Translations under genes and position numbers: made by a program | Assembly (NCBI RefSeq): GCF_036288925.1 | Contig: NZ_CP127167.1 | Location: 434,001-498,000, forward strand | Source: Haemophilus parainfluenzae | GTDB lineage: Bacteria; Pseudomonadota; Gammaproteobacteria; Enterobacterales; Pasteurellaceae | DNA: 64,000 bases | Direction: 5' to 3' | The notes under the pieces: model-generated | The model's input: only the letters and a program-made list of their open reading frames with translations | Database searches by the model: none | What the model was told of the DNA's origin: nothing | In this document: positions 46,933 through 54,157 of the stretch, in pieces | Numbering within the stretch: position 1 is the stretch's first letter | How the letters are laid out: every line of letters begins with the position of its first letter

Positions 46933-47153
46933 TGGGGCGAAGACCGAAAATCGACCGCGATGTTCTAGAAGAAGTCTATCGCGAAGCAACGGAAACCGCA
47001 GCAGCAATTGAACGTTCGGGCAATTATGCCCGAGCTAGTGAATTGTGGGGAGAAGCAGCAAAGCAAGCGGTAACACTCAAACAACGTGAGTGGTGCAACA
47101 CGCGCAAAACCTACTGTAAAACATGGCAAGGTAAACGGGAGAAAAGACAATGA
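46932..47153 (+). CDS. ANR-family (AraC negative regulator-like) protein
   Basis: 73 residues. RSGNYARASELWGEAAKQAVTLKQREWCNTRKTYCKTW is the ANR/Aar motif. Members bind AraC-type activators; in phages they may alter host virulence regulation. Coupled to gam (TAATG) and to the next gene (ATGA). Confidence 0.75.
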   Translation: MGRRPKIDRDVLEEVYREATETAAAIERSGNYARASELWGEAAKQAVTLKQREWCNTRKTYCKTWQGKREKRQ

Positions 47154-47308
47154 TTTCCACACTAGAAGCCTTAAAAATGCAACTTCGCCAAGCGATTATT
47201 CAGCTTGAGCAGGCGGAGAAATTGCTGGATAAAGAACAGATAATGCACGCCAGTATTTATGTGCAGAATGCGAAGGGGATTTTGATGAAAATGGGGGTAA
47301 GAATATGA
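47150..47308 (+). CDS. Small helical early protein
   Basis: 52 residues, MISTLEALKMQLRQAIIQLEQAEKLLDKEQIMHASIYVQNAKGILMKMGVRI. ATGA overlap with both neighbours supports it as real. Not recognised. Confidence 0.55.
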   Translation: MISTLEALKMQLRQAIIQLEQAEKLLDKEQIMHASIYVQNAKGILMKMGVRI

Positions 47309-47712
47309 CGGCACATTATTTGACCACAGTTTCTATTGGCGTTTGTCCAACAACAGAAGAACTAAACTTTACGATAGGTGCTAAATATTCCGCTAAACTG
47401 CCAAACAAAGTTAGAACCATAATAACTGATTTGATGACAACAATACCTATTGTCGTAACAAAAGGCTGGTATCAAATTATTCGCTTAGTACCTGAAGCAG
47501 ACAAAGGCTTCACAGCTGACCTTCACTTTGATTTCTTCCTTGATGAAGACAATGATTGGGCTGTAAATGGACAAGTTGAAAATAAGGACGGCATTGAGCC
47601 AGTATTAATGGGAATGGCAAAAATGATTTTTACCGATGATCCTGTTATTAAATCCTTACTGGAAGATGATGACGAGCCTGAATATATTCAGCATTTTGAC
47701 CCAACTTGTTAA
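47305..47712 (+). CDS. Early phage hypothetical protein, 135 aa
   Basis: 135 residues, MTAHYLTTVSIGVCPTTEELNFTIGAKYSAKLPNKVRTIITDLMTTIPIVVTKGWYQIIRLVPEADKGFTADLHFDFFLDEDNDWAVNGQVENKDG. Acidic C-terminus. Not recognised. Followed by a strong terminator, so it ends the first early unit. Confidence 0.6.
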   Translation: MTAHYLTTVSIGVCPTTEELNFTIGAKYSAKLPNKVRTIITDLMTTIPIVVTKGWYQIIRLVPEADKGFTADLHFDFFLDEDNDWAVNGQVENKDGIEPVLMGMAKMIFTDDPVIKSLLEDDDEPEYIQHFDPTC

Positions 47713-47715
47713 ACC

Positions 47716-47739
47716 AAACCGCCTTCGGGCGGTTTTCTT
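47716..47739 (+). terminator. Terminator of the first early unit
   Basis: AAACCGCC-TTCG-GGCGGTTT with TTCTTG following; a UUCG tetraloop hairpin. Confidence 0.88.
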
Positions 47740-47756
47740 GTATTAGGAGAACAGAA

Positions 47757-48245
47757 ATGAAAGTGAAATGTAGTGCGTGCGGGGCGTTGCACTCGTTGGA
47801 CGCGTTGATTGCCAACCAAGCGGCGAGCGAGGCATTAAATGCGGCGTTGATGGTAAACGGTGGGCTGGGTGAGGCGTTGATTCGGTATTTGGGGCTGTTC
47901 CGCCCTGCGAAAAGTTCGCTCACTTTTGATCGTGTGGCAACGCTGCTGGGTGAACTTACGCCAATGTTTCAAGCGGGCAAGATTAAGCGTGATGGCGTGG
48001 AATGTGCTGCCCCTGTGGAGGCGTGGATTTATGCGATCAATCAGATGATGGCAAATCGGCAGGCGTTGAAGTTGCCGATGAAATCCCACGGTTATTTATT
48101 GGAGATTATTGCGAGTTATAAAGCGGTGGGAACGGCGGTGATGGTGCAAGATGTGGGGCAAAACAGACCGCTTGTGGCAGCACCAAGTAGCAAGATGAAC
48201 GCAATCAAAGGGGCGTTGGAATGGGGCGAGACAATCAATGGTTAA
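47757..48245 (+). CDS. CxxC-containing early phage protein
   Basis: 162 residues from ATG 47757 (TTAGGAGAACAGAA). MKVKCSACGALHSLDALIANQAASEALNAALMVNGGLGEALIRYLGLFRPAKSSLTFDR. A single N-terminal zinc knuckle CSAC with helical remainder. The family often precedes GemA in Pasteurellaceae Mu-like phages; function unknown. Confidence 0.65.
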   Translation: MKVKCSACGALHSLDALIANQAASEALNAALMVNGGLGEALIRYLGLFRPAKSSLTFDRVATLLGELTPMFQAGKIKRDGVECAAPVEAWIYAINQMMANRQALKLPMKSHGYLLEIIASYKAVGTAVMVQDVGQNRPLVAAPSSKMNAIKGALEWGETING

Positions 48246-48595
48246 AACCTGTGTTGGCAAAAGGTGTGGCGATGTTGTTGCTGCTTCGGCTGAAAAATTC
48301 GCCTACAGAAGATGTGATTCAGCCTACGCTTGAGGCGTGGTATCGGGTGATCACGCATAAAAAGGAGTGGGATATGACGTTGGATAAGCCAAGGTTTGAG
48401 GCGGCTTTTATGCTGCTTGGGCAGACCTGTGATTGGTTTCCTACGCCAAAACAACTTCTAGAAACCTTACCTGGGCGTGAATATCCTGAGCTTCCGTCAC
48501 CACCGCCGAAAAGTGTGGAGGAAATGGCACAGGAAAAGGCAAAAATGGAAAGTAATTTACAACGATTGAAAGCAATTTTAAGGGGTAAACAATGA
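48221..48595 (+). CDS. Early phage protein, possibly replication-linked
   Basis: 124 residues from MGRDNQWLKPVLAKGVAMLLLLRLKNSP. TCDWFPTPKQLLETLPGREYPELPSPPPKSVEEMAQEKAKMESNLQRLKAIL resembles the C-terminal motif of phage replication accessory proteins (FPxPxxLL, proline linker, helix). The function is a guess. It overlaps its upstream neighbour by 25 bp. Confidence 0.5.
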   Translation: MGRDNQWLKPVLAKGVAMLLLLRLKNSPTEDVIQPTLEAWYRVITHKKEWDMTLDKPRFEAAFMLLGQTCDWFPTPKQLLETLPGREYPELPSPPPKSVEEMAQEKAKMESNLQRLKAILRGKQ

Positions 48596-48978
48596 GAAAA
48601 CGATTATTACAACTGGTGCATATTGGGAAAAGTCAGTTAGGAATGGACGATGAGACTTATCGAAGTCTATTATCTCAGCAATTCTACCAAAATTCTGCGA
48701 AAAATATAAGCTATTCAGAGCTAGTGAAACTGGTCAAAATATTGCAACAAAAAGGTGCAAAAATTCGCTTACCGCGTGATATTCCACAGCTTTCTGCCGT
48801 TCAGCGGAAATTATGGGCAGTGTGGAAAGCGGTAGCTGATGAAAGCAGTTCGGCAGCGTTGAATGCGTTTGTTGCTCGATATTATGCGGACGTTGCAGAC
48901 TGGCGTGAGCTGGATAGTGAGCAAACGGCATCTATTATTGAGCAGTTAAAACAGTGGAAAAAACGAGTAGGTAAATGA
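48592..48978 (+). CDS. GemA-like regulatory protein (DUF1018)
   Basis: 128 residues. KRLLQLVHIGKSQLGMDDETYRSLLSQQF is the GemA/gp16 N-terminus and SAVQRKLWAVWKAVADESSSAALNAFVARYY the C-terminal motif. Mu GemA modulates host gene expression and DNA topology. Overlaps Mor start by 4 bp. Confidence 0.85.
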   Translation: MRKRLLQLVHIGKSQLGMDDETYRSLLSQQFYQNSAKNISYSELVKLVKILQQKGAKIRLPRDIPQLSAVQRKLWAVWKAVADESSSAALNAFVARYYADVADWRELDSEQTASIIEQLKQWKKRVGK

Positions 48979-49352
48979 TGAACGAAGCCAAATTTGACAA
49001 TAATGACTTTCAAACCAAAGCCCCCGATTTATTGGCAGATTTGGCAAAATATACGGTGACGGCGGTGCGCGAATGCTTTCCTGATATTGATGCGGAAATG
49101 GCGGAAAATATCGGAATGATTGTGGCGTTGAAAACAGGACATAACTGGGGCGGATTGAATGTTTATGTGCCAAAGTCGATGTCACTTTTCGCCTGTGAAC
49201 GTGAAAAGCAAATTTTCAACGAGTTCACGGGCAATAATCACGCCTACCTTGCTAAGAAGTATGGTTTATCTTTGCAATGGATCTACAAAATAGTGAAACG
49301 TGTGCAGAAGGAAGAGATTGCGAAAAGGCAGTTTGATATGTTTAGGGAGTGA
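48975..49352 (+). CDS. mor: Mor/C-family middle operon activator
   Basis: 125 residues. LADLAKYTVTAVRECFPDIDAEMAENIGMIVALKTGHNWGGLNVYVPKSMSL dimerisation domain and C-terminal HTH NHAYLAKKYGLSLQWIYKIVKRVQ. In Mu this switches on the middle promoter, leading to late C. Its target promoters would lie downstream, where now a terminator and host DNA follow. Confidence 0.88.
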   Translation: MMNEAKFDNNDFQTKAPDLLADLAKYTVTAVRECFPDIDAEMAENIGMIVALKTGHNWGGLNVYVPKSMSLFACEREKQIFNEFTGNNHAYLAKKYGLSLQWIYKIVKRVQKEEIAKRQFDMFRE

Positions 49353-49705
49353 AAATGAAAACATCTGAAATTTTACATCTGCCAAATGATGTAAAAATTG
49401 AATTACACAAACGCTTGAGAAAATCCAATTATTCAGGATTTGTTGAGCTTGAAACTTGGTTAAGGTCATTGGGTTATAAAACGTCTAAATCTGGCATTCA
49501 TAGATACGCCAAAAAATTGAAAGATTTAGATGGCTTTGTGGGGAAAAGTGGTTCATTTGAATTAGCTACTCAAATTGATGTTGCTAATGCCTCAGAACCG
49601 AACCAATCGCTAACTCAACTTTATCAACAACTTGGTCAGATTGAGTATCAAAAATTCCAAATCTTACAAAAAATTGCTGAATTAAAAGCAGGAATCCTAC
49701 CTTAA
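49349..49705 (+). CDS. Mu gp27-like protein (DUF3486)
   Basis: 118 residues. ILHLPNDVKIELHKRLRKSNYSGFVELETWLRSLGYKTSKSGIHRYAKKLKDLDG matches the DUF3486 family, which lies directly before the large terminase gp28 in Mu-like phages. Here gp28, portal and gpF are missing and a terminator follows at once. ATGA overlap with Mor, unlike Mu, where lysis genes lie between. Confidence 0.75.
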   Translation: MKMKTSEILHLPNDVKIELHKRLRKSNYSGFVELETWLRSLGYKTSKSGIHRYAKKLKDLDGFVGKSGSFELATQIDVANASEPNQSLTQLYQQLGQIEYQKFQILQKIAELKAGILP

Positions 49706-49709
49706 TAAT

Positions 49710-49747
49710 AAACCCAGCTTACTAAAAATAGGCTGGGTTTATTTTTT
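49710..49747 (+). terminator. Terminator after the gp27-like gene
   Basis: AAACCCAGC / GCTGGGTTT with 13 nt loop and ATTTTTT. A weak third copy of the terminal-type motif (TTGAAACTTCGTTACATTT, 49754-49772) follows. Confidence 0.85.
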
Positions 49748-49867
49748 CATATATTGAAACTTCGTTACATTTGAATTTTATATCTTCCCAAATAGTCAGG
49801 TTTCTTCCCACATTTATCTTAGTTTATATATATAGGTTATGTTAGATGGGTTTAGCAAAGGAACAAA

Positions 49868-50413
49868 ATGCAGTATTTATATTTTTTATTGATGGTAGCA
49901 GGAATAATACTGCTGATTATTGGTTTTAAAACGATACCCCGTTTAGTCAATACAAAATTGTTATATGAAATGCCATGTGTAGACAAAGAAGGAACTTTTT
50001 TCTTGCCGAAGGGAATGTATGGGATATGGCTTAGCGGAAAATTATTTACCAAATCCCCTATAGGAAAAGTGGGTTTCAAAATAACCAATCAGCAGACCGG
50101 AAGAGCGGTTCCATTGTCAGTTAGCATTCTCAAAACTTCATCAAGTGGATTTTAAAAAGGGCGGCTGGAATTATATTGGTTCCAAGCAGAAGAAGGAAAC
50201 TATCTTCTTTCACTAGCTGGTGAAGGAAATATTATAGAGAGAGCAGAAGCAGCCATTGCGGATATCATAATCAAAAAGTCTGTAGATTACAGTCAATTTT
50301 CTGTGCAAATTCGAGAACGTCATTCTGTCTTTATTTTTCTTCTCTCTATTTTAGAGATTTTTCTTGGTATGACTATGATGAAGTTTGGGATTATTCATCT
50401 GGTAGCTCTATGA
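49868..50413 (+). pseudogene. Membrane protein gene with one in-frame TAA
   Basis: One frame of 182 codons with a single TAA at 50153-50155. First part: MQYLYFLLMVAGIILLIIGFKTIPRLVN (membrane anchor) then an extracytoplasmic part LYEMPCVDKEGTFFLPKGMYGIWLSG...VPLSVSILKTSSSGF; after the stop KGRLELYWFQAEEGNYLLSLAGEGNIIERAEAAIAD continues and ends in a second TM (VFIFLLSILEIFLGMTMM). RBS AAAGGAACAAA. Not recognised; it may be host or prophage-border DNA. Without the stop it would be about 180 residues. Confidence 0.75.
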
Positions 50414-50430
50414 TAATCAATGGTAATATA

Positions 50431-50459
50431 AAAGGGCGGAGTAAAATCCGCCTTTTTTC
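50431..50459 (+). terminator. Terminator before rluE
   Basis: AAAGGGCGGA / TCCGCCTTTTTT with 6 nt loop and T-run. It ends the broken membrane gene 20 bp before rluE. Confidence 0.8.
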
Positions 50460-50479
50460 TCTTTTTACTGAATAAATAT

Positions 50480-51166
50480 ATGTCAAAATCTTTCTCTTCT
50501 CACTCATTTACAACCAAACGAACGGCAAAACCTACTCGTTCATTTAAGCCAAAAGCAAAGCCACTTACATTAGAACAAACAATCGTTGTTTTATTTAATA
50601 AACCGTTTGATGTACTGACACAATTCACCGATGAAAGTGGCCGAGCTACATTAAAAGATTTTATTACCATTCCTAATGTGTATGCGGCAGGACGATTGGA
50701 TCGTGATAGTGAAGGGCTGCTGATTTTAACGAATAATGGTGAAGTGCAACATCGTTTGGCGGATCCTAAGTTTAAAACAGAAAAAACGTATTTTGTGCAA
50801 GTGGAAGGCATTCCTGAAGAAACTGACTTAGAAAAACTCCGCAAAGGCGTTGAATTGAAAGATGGAATGACGAAACCGGCAAAAGTGCGGTTGATTTCAG
50901 AACCAGATTTTCTCTGGCCTCGCAATCCACCTATTCGTGAACGTCAAAGTATTCCAACGAGCTGGTTGGAAATTAAAATTAGCGAAGGGCGTAATCGACA
51001 AGTACGTCGAATGACGGCACATATCGGCTTTCCGACATTGCGTCTCATCCGTTATCAAATGAGCCGTTTAACACTTGATGGACTAAGTAATGGTGAATAT
51101 CGCTGTTTGAATAAAGAAGAAATACGTGCGCTATTCAAACAACTTCATTTAAATAACGCACGTTAA
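50480..51166 (+). CDS. rluE: 23S rRNA pseudouridine synthase RluE
   Basis: 228 residues. RsuA/RluE family: [26 protein letters not shown], the catalytic Asp in [30 protein letters not shown], and [26 protein letters not shown] basic N-terminal tail replaces the S4 domain. It modifies U2457-equivalent in helix 89 (E. coli knowledge). Confidence 0.9.
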   Translation: MSKSFSSHSFTTKRTAKPTRSFKPKAKPLTLEQTIVVLFNKPFDVLTQFTDESGRATLKDFITIPNVYAAGRLDRDSEGLLILTNNGEVQHRLADPKFKTEKTYFVQVEGIPEETDLEKLRKGVELKDGMTKPAKVRLISEPDFLWPRNPPIRERQSIPTSWLEIKISEGRNRQVRRMTAHIGFPTLRLIRYQMSRLTLDGLSNGEYRCLNKEEIRALFKQLHLNNAR

Positions 51167-51168
51167 AA

Positions 51169-51978
51169 TTAGAAACGTTGAGCGGGTTGTGCGTTTTCAA
51201 CTTGCACAAAAAAGCCTTTATCATTCAAGATAATGCTGTAATTCGTAACATATTTAACGCCATTAGTTCTAACTATAGCGTTACAACTCCGAATGCCTTG
51301 TTGTGGGTAAGATTGTGTTTCATGTGCTTGGATAATCTGTTTTACAGTCATTGGTGTATTAGTTGCAATACCTTGCTTGTGGAACGCATCAGATAATACG
51401 GCAAAAACTTTTGAATCATTACATCTTGGTACAACAACGGATTTTGTCGCGGTATTCGTTGTTTTCTGAGTAACAGCTTCCACGCTATTTTCAGTCACTT
51501 TTTCAACCGCTTTTGGTTCTGCTTTCTTCACTTCGGTTTTAGCCGCGAGTGTTTTTTTAGCCATCACTTTTTCAGGTTTAGCTGATTCTTTAACTGCACT
51601 TTGCTTGCTTTTCGCTACCGTCTTTTTGTCTTTTACTGCAGTTTGCTTAGTTTTTTCTACTGGCTGTTTGCCTTTCGTTTTTATCGACTCTGCTTTAGAG
51701 GCTTTATTTGTCGTTTTATTTTTCATTTTTTCTTTTTTCGTTACCGCTTTTTTCGCTTCGGCAATTTTAGTTGGCTTTTTCGCTTCTGCTTTTTTGGCAT
51801 CGGCTTTCTTTTTTGCTGTTTTGACTACGGCTTTAGGCGTAGTGGCTTTCTTGACTTCCACTTTTTTAACTGCCGTTTTCACTGACTTAGTTTGAGTTGA
51901 TTTTGCCGAGTGATTTGGCGATGCTGCAAAGGCCAAAACAGGTAACAAGGCAAAAATCACCGCAAGTAATTTTTTCAT
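51169..51978 (-). CDS. Exported Lys/Ala-rich low-complexity protein
   Basis: 269 residues. Signal peptide MKKLLAVIFALLPVLAFA; residues 25-180 are a KK-, KAE- and TKK-rich segment reminiscent of TolA or histone H1-like regions; then a conserved-looking domain with two Cys: VVPRCNDSKVFAVLSDAFHKQGIATNTPMTVKQIIQAHETQSYPQQGIRSCNAIVRTNGVKYVTNYSIILNDKG. Function unknown; periplasmic and strongly basic. It lies 2 bp from rluE, convergent, and has IS copy 2 just upstream (35 bp from its start). Confidence 0.65.
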   Translation of the reverse strand: MKKLLAVIFALLPVLAFAASPNHSAKSTQTKSVKTAVKKVEVKKATTPKAVVKTAKKKADAKKAEAKKPTKIAEAKKAVTKKEKMKNKTTNKASKAESIKTKGKQPVEKTKQTAVKDKKTVAKSKQSAVKESAKPEKVMAKKTLAAKTEVKKAEPKAVEKVTENSVEAVTQKTTNTATKSVVVPRCNDSKVFAVLSDAFHKQGIATNTPMTVKQIIQAHETQSYPQQGIRSCNAIVRTNGVKYVTNYSIILNDKGFFVQVENAQPAQRF

Positions 51979-52039
51979 CCGTTATTCTCCTTAAACAAAA
52001 AGTGCGGTCAAAATGATCTGACCCCAAAAAGTTAGACTG

Positions 52040-52927
52040 TTATTTAAAGGATTGTTTTCGATATTGTACCGGACTCAGTCCTTTTAATTTTAGTTGAATC
52101 CGTCGATGATTATAGTAATCCAAATAATCCCTGACGGCATCAACTATCTCTTCTTTTGTTTTAAATTCCCGACCATAAAAACATTCTGTTTTTAATCGTC
52201 CAAAGAAACTTTCCATTGCGGCGTTATCTAAGCAATTCCCTTTTCTCGACATACTTTGAATGATGCCATGTTCAGCTAAAATTCGACGATAAGCTACCAT
52301 TTGATATTGCCATCCCTGGTCTGAATGTAAAATGACACCACAAGCTTTATTTAATCCTTTGACGGCTTGCATTAACATGTCCTCTACTTGCGCCCAATTT
52401 GGGGAATAGCTGAGATTATAGGAGACTATCTCATTGTTAAATAAGTCTAAAATTGGAGATAAATAGACTTTACTCCCATCTTTCGCCTTAAACTCGGTGA
52501 TATCTGTCACCCATTTTTGTTTCGGGGCCGTTGCACTAAAATCGCGTTCAAGATGATTCGGTGCAATTACCCCTATCGTGCCTCGATAGGTGGTAAATTT
52601 CTTGCTTTTTCTTGACCGCACTTGAAGCCCAAGTGTCTGCATTAAACGTTGAACTTTTTTATGATTCACGCCTGGCAAGCTGGCATGAACACGTCGGTAG
52701 CCATAATCAGGATGATTGGCTTTGATGCGTTTAATGGCCTTTTTCAGCTCCTCATCCTTATCCGGTTTAATCTGAAGTTTCGCAAAAAACGTACTACGCG
52801 CTAACTGTGCAAAGCCTAAAAGCCATTTTAACGGATAGCGTGTTCTTAACCTTTGGATAATTTCCGTTGCTCGGCTTCGTCCTGAAGTCTGAGCCTTCTC
52901 AACTCCTTTAGGTAGGCTACCTCCGCT
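52040..52927 (-). CDS. IS3-family transposase OrfB, copy 2
   Basis: Same protein as at 4736-5623 with DDE motifs intact (WVTDITEF, LHSDQGWQY, AAMESFFGRLK) and SPVQYRK near the C-terminus. Expression presumably by -1 frameshift from orfA. Both copies look functional. Confidence 0.85.
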   Translation of the reverse strand, partial: SGGSLPKGVEKAQTSGRSRATEIIQRLRTRYPLKWLLGFAQLARSTFFAKLQIKPDKDEELKKAIKRIKANHPDYGYRRVHASLPGVNHKKVQRLMQTLGLQVRSRKSKKFTTYRGTIGVIAPNHLERDFSATAPKQKWVTDITEFKAKDGSKVYLSPILDLFNNEIVSYNLSYSPNWAQVEDMLMQAVKGLNKACGVILHSDQGWQYQMVAYRRILAEHGIIQSMSRKGNCLDNAAMESFFGRLKTECFYGREFKTKEEIVDAVRDYLDYYNHRRIQLKLKGLSPVQYRKQSFK

Positions 52928-53199
52928 TCAAGCTGTAAAATTCTCAGGCGTAAACGGTCTTCTTCAGTTTTGGGTGGCGGTGGCATTCTGGCATATTTAG
53001 GTTTCATAGGCGGTCGTCCTGATGGTTTACGGGGAATAAGTCCCTTTATGCCACTTTTTTCAAACCGTTTCAACCATGTCCCGACTAGGGCGTTGGAAGG
53101 AATATTGTAAAAACGAGCTGCTTCTCTAATACTCATTTTTCCATTCAAAATAGGTTGAAGAATTTGTAATTTAAATTCGATTGTGTAGTGTTTACCCAT
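52846..53199 (-). CDS. IS3-family OrfA, copy 2
   Basis: 117 residues from MGKHYTIEFK, identical in the translated sequence to copy 1; HTH, linker and heptad repeats as there. The ATG at 53199 follows GAGGTG within the end hairpin. Confidence 0.85.
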   Translation of the reverse strand: MGKHYTIEFKLQILQPILNGKMSIREAARFYNIPSNALVGTWLKRFEKSGIKGLIPRKPSGRPPMKPKYARMPPPPKTEEDRLRLRILQLEAEVAYLKELRRLRLQDEAEQRKLSKG

Positions 53200-53287
53200 A
53201 AAAAATCTGCACCTCAATTGTTGGTTTGTTGAGTCCAACTTTTGGGGTGCAGATCAAAATTAACCGCACTTTGAAATCATTTATAAA

Positions 53288-53971
53288 TTAAAGATAGTAG
53301 TGTTCTACATAGTTTAATTTATCATCAAGTTTTAACACTAACGGTTGACCGGTTGGGATTTCAAAATCCATGATTTCCGCATCAGAAATACCAATAATGT
53401 GTTTTGCTAATGCACGAAGTGAGTTACCGTGCGCCACCACTAAAACACGTTTACCAGAAAGCATTGCTGGTGCAATTTGATCTTCCCAGAATGGTAACGC
53501 GCGTTCTAAGGTTAATTTTAAGTTTTCTGCGTTTGGTACCACGTCAGATGGGATGTTTGCATAACGACGGTCGTTATGGGCTGAGTTTGGATCTTTTGGA
53601 TCTAAATCTGGAGGAGAAATGTCATAAGAACGACGCCAGATATGAACTTGTTCGTCACCGTATTGTTCTGCGGTTGCTTTTTTATCTAAGCCTTGTAATG
53701 CACCGTAGTGACGCTCATTTAAACGCCAGTTTTTCACTTGAGGAATCCATAATTGGTGAGATTCTTCTAACACGATGTTACAGGTTTTGATTGCACGAGT
53801 TAAAACAGAAGTGAAGGCAATATCAAATTCATAGCCTTTCTCGAACAATTTTTTACCCGCTGCTTTTGCTTCTTCTACGCCGCGCTCGGTTAAATTCACA
53901 TCACGCCAACCAGTGAATAAATTTTTTGCGTTCCACTCACTGAAACCGTGACGAATGAATACTAATTCCAT
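53288..53971 (-). CDS. gpmA: 2,3-bisphosphoglycerate-dependent phosphoglycerate mutase
   Basis: 227 residues. Catalytic motif [20 protein letters not shown] (phosphorylated His in RHG), [19 protein letters not shown], and second His in [15 protein letters not shown]. Interconverts 3- and 2-phosphoglycerate. Divergent from envC. RBS AGGAGATCCTT. Confidence 0.96.
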   Translation of the reverse strand: MELVFIRHGFSEWNAKNLFTGWRDVNLTERGVEEAKAAGKKLFEKGYEFDIAFTSVLTRAIKTCNIVLEESHQLWIPQVKNWRLNERHYGALQGLDKKATAEQYGDEQVHIWRRSYDISPPDLDPKDPNSAHNDRRYANIPSDVVPNAENLKLTLERALPFWEDQIAPAMLSGKRVLVVAHGNSLRALAKHIIGISDAEIMDFEIPTGQPLVLKLDDKLNYVEHYYL

Positions 53972-54157
53972 AAGGATCTCCTAAGTATTGATAAAAAATG
54001 AATGGTTCTTTTATAGCAAAAAATCATTATGTTTAAAAGTAAAAAGGCGGCATTTACTGATCTTTCGCAAAAAATCGCCTGTAAACTTTTAGCCACTCAA
54101 AAATAATGCTAGTATTTAAGTTTTATTCGTCCCTTAATTTCTCTTAAGTTTAGATGT

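Larger units (their letters stand above)
25300..49760. mobile_element. Rearranged, defective Mu-like prophage with a P2-type tail
   Basis: Contains Mu-type modules (transposase 3' part, MuB-like ATPase, Gam, GemA, Mor, gp27-like, protease/scaffold, gp35-37, Com with methyltransferase) and a P2-type tail set in P2 order (FI, FII, E, E', T, U, X, D, then V, W, J, I). Late genes point left and early genes right, meeting near 43,500. Missing are repressor, ner, transposase N-terminus, large terminase, portal, gpF and most of gpG. Exact ends were not established: the ilvC-side end lies in 25,290-25,680 and the other in 49,706-49,860. No target duplication could be identified. Confidence 0.85.
52014..53256 (-). 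mobile_element. IS3-family insertion sequence, copy 2 (1243 bp, inverted)
   Basis: Same ends and same length as copy 1, on the minus strand. Flanks AAA at 52011-52013 and 53257-53259. Pre-insertion sequence would be AAAGTGCGGT-CAAAATTA-ACCGCACTTT, again an inverted uptake-signal hairpin, the terminator region of gpmA. Sequence differs from copy 1 by at least one base (Val for Ile in OrfB). Confidence 0.93.
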
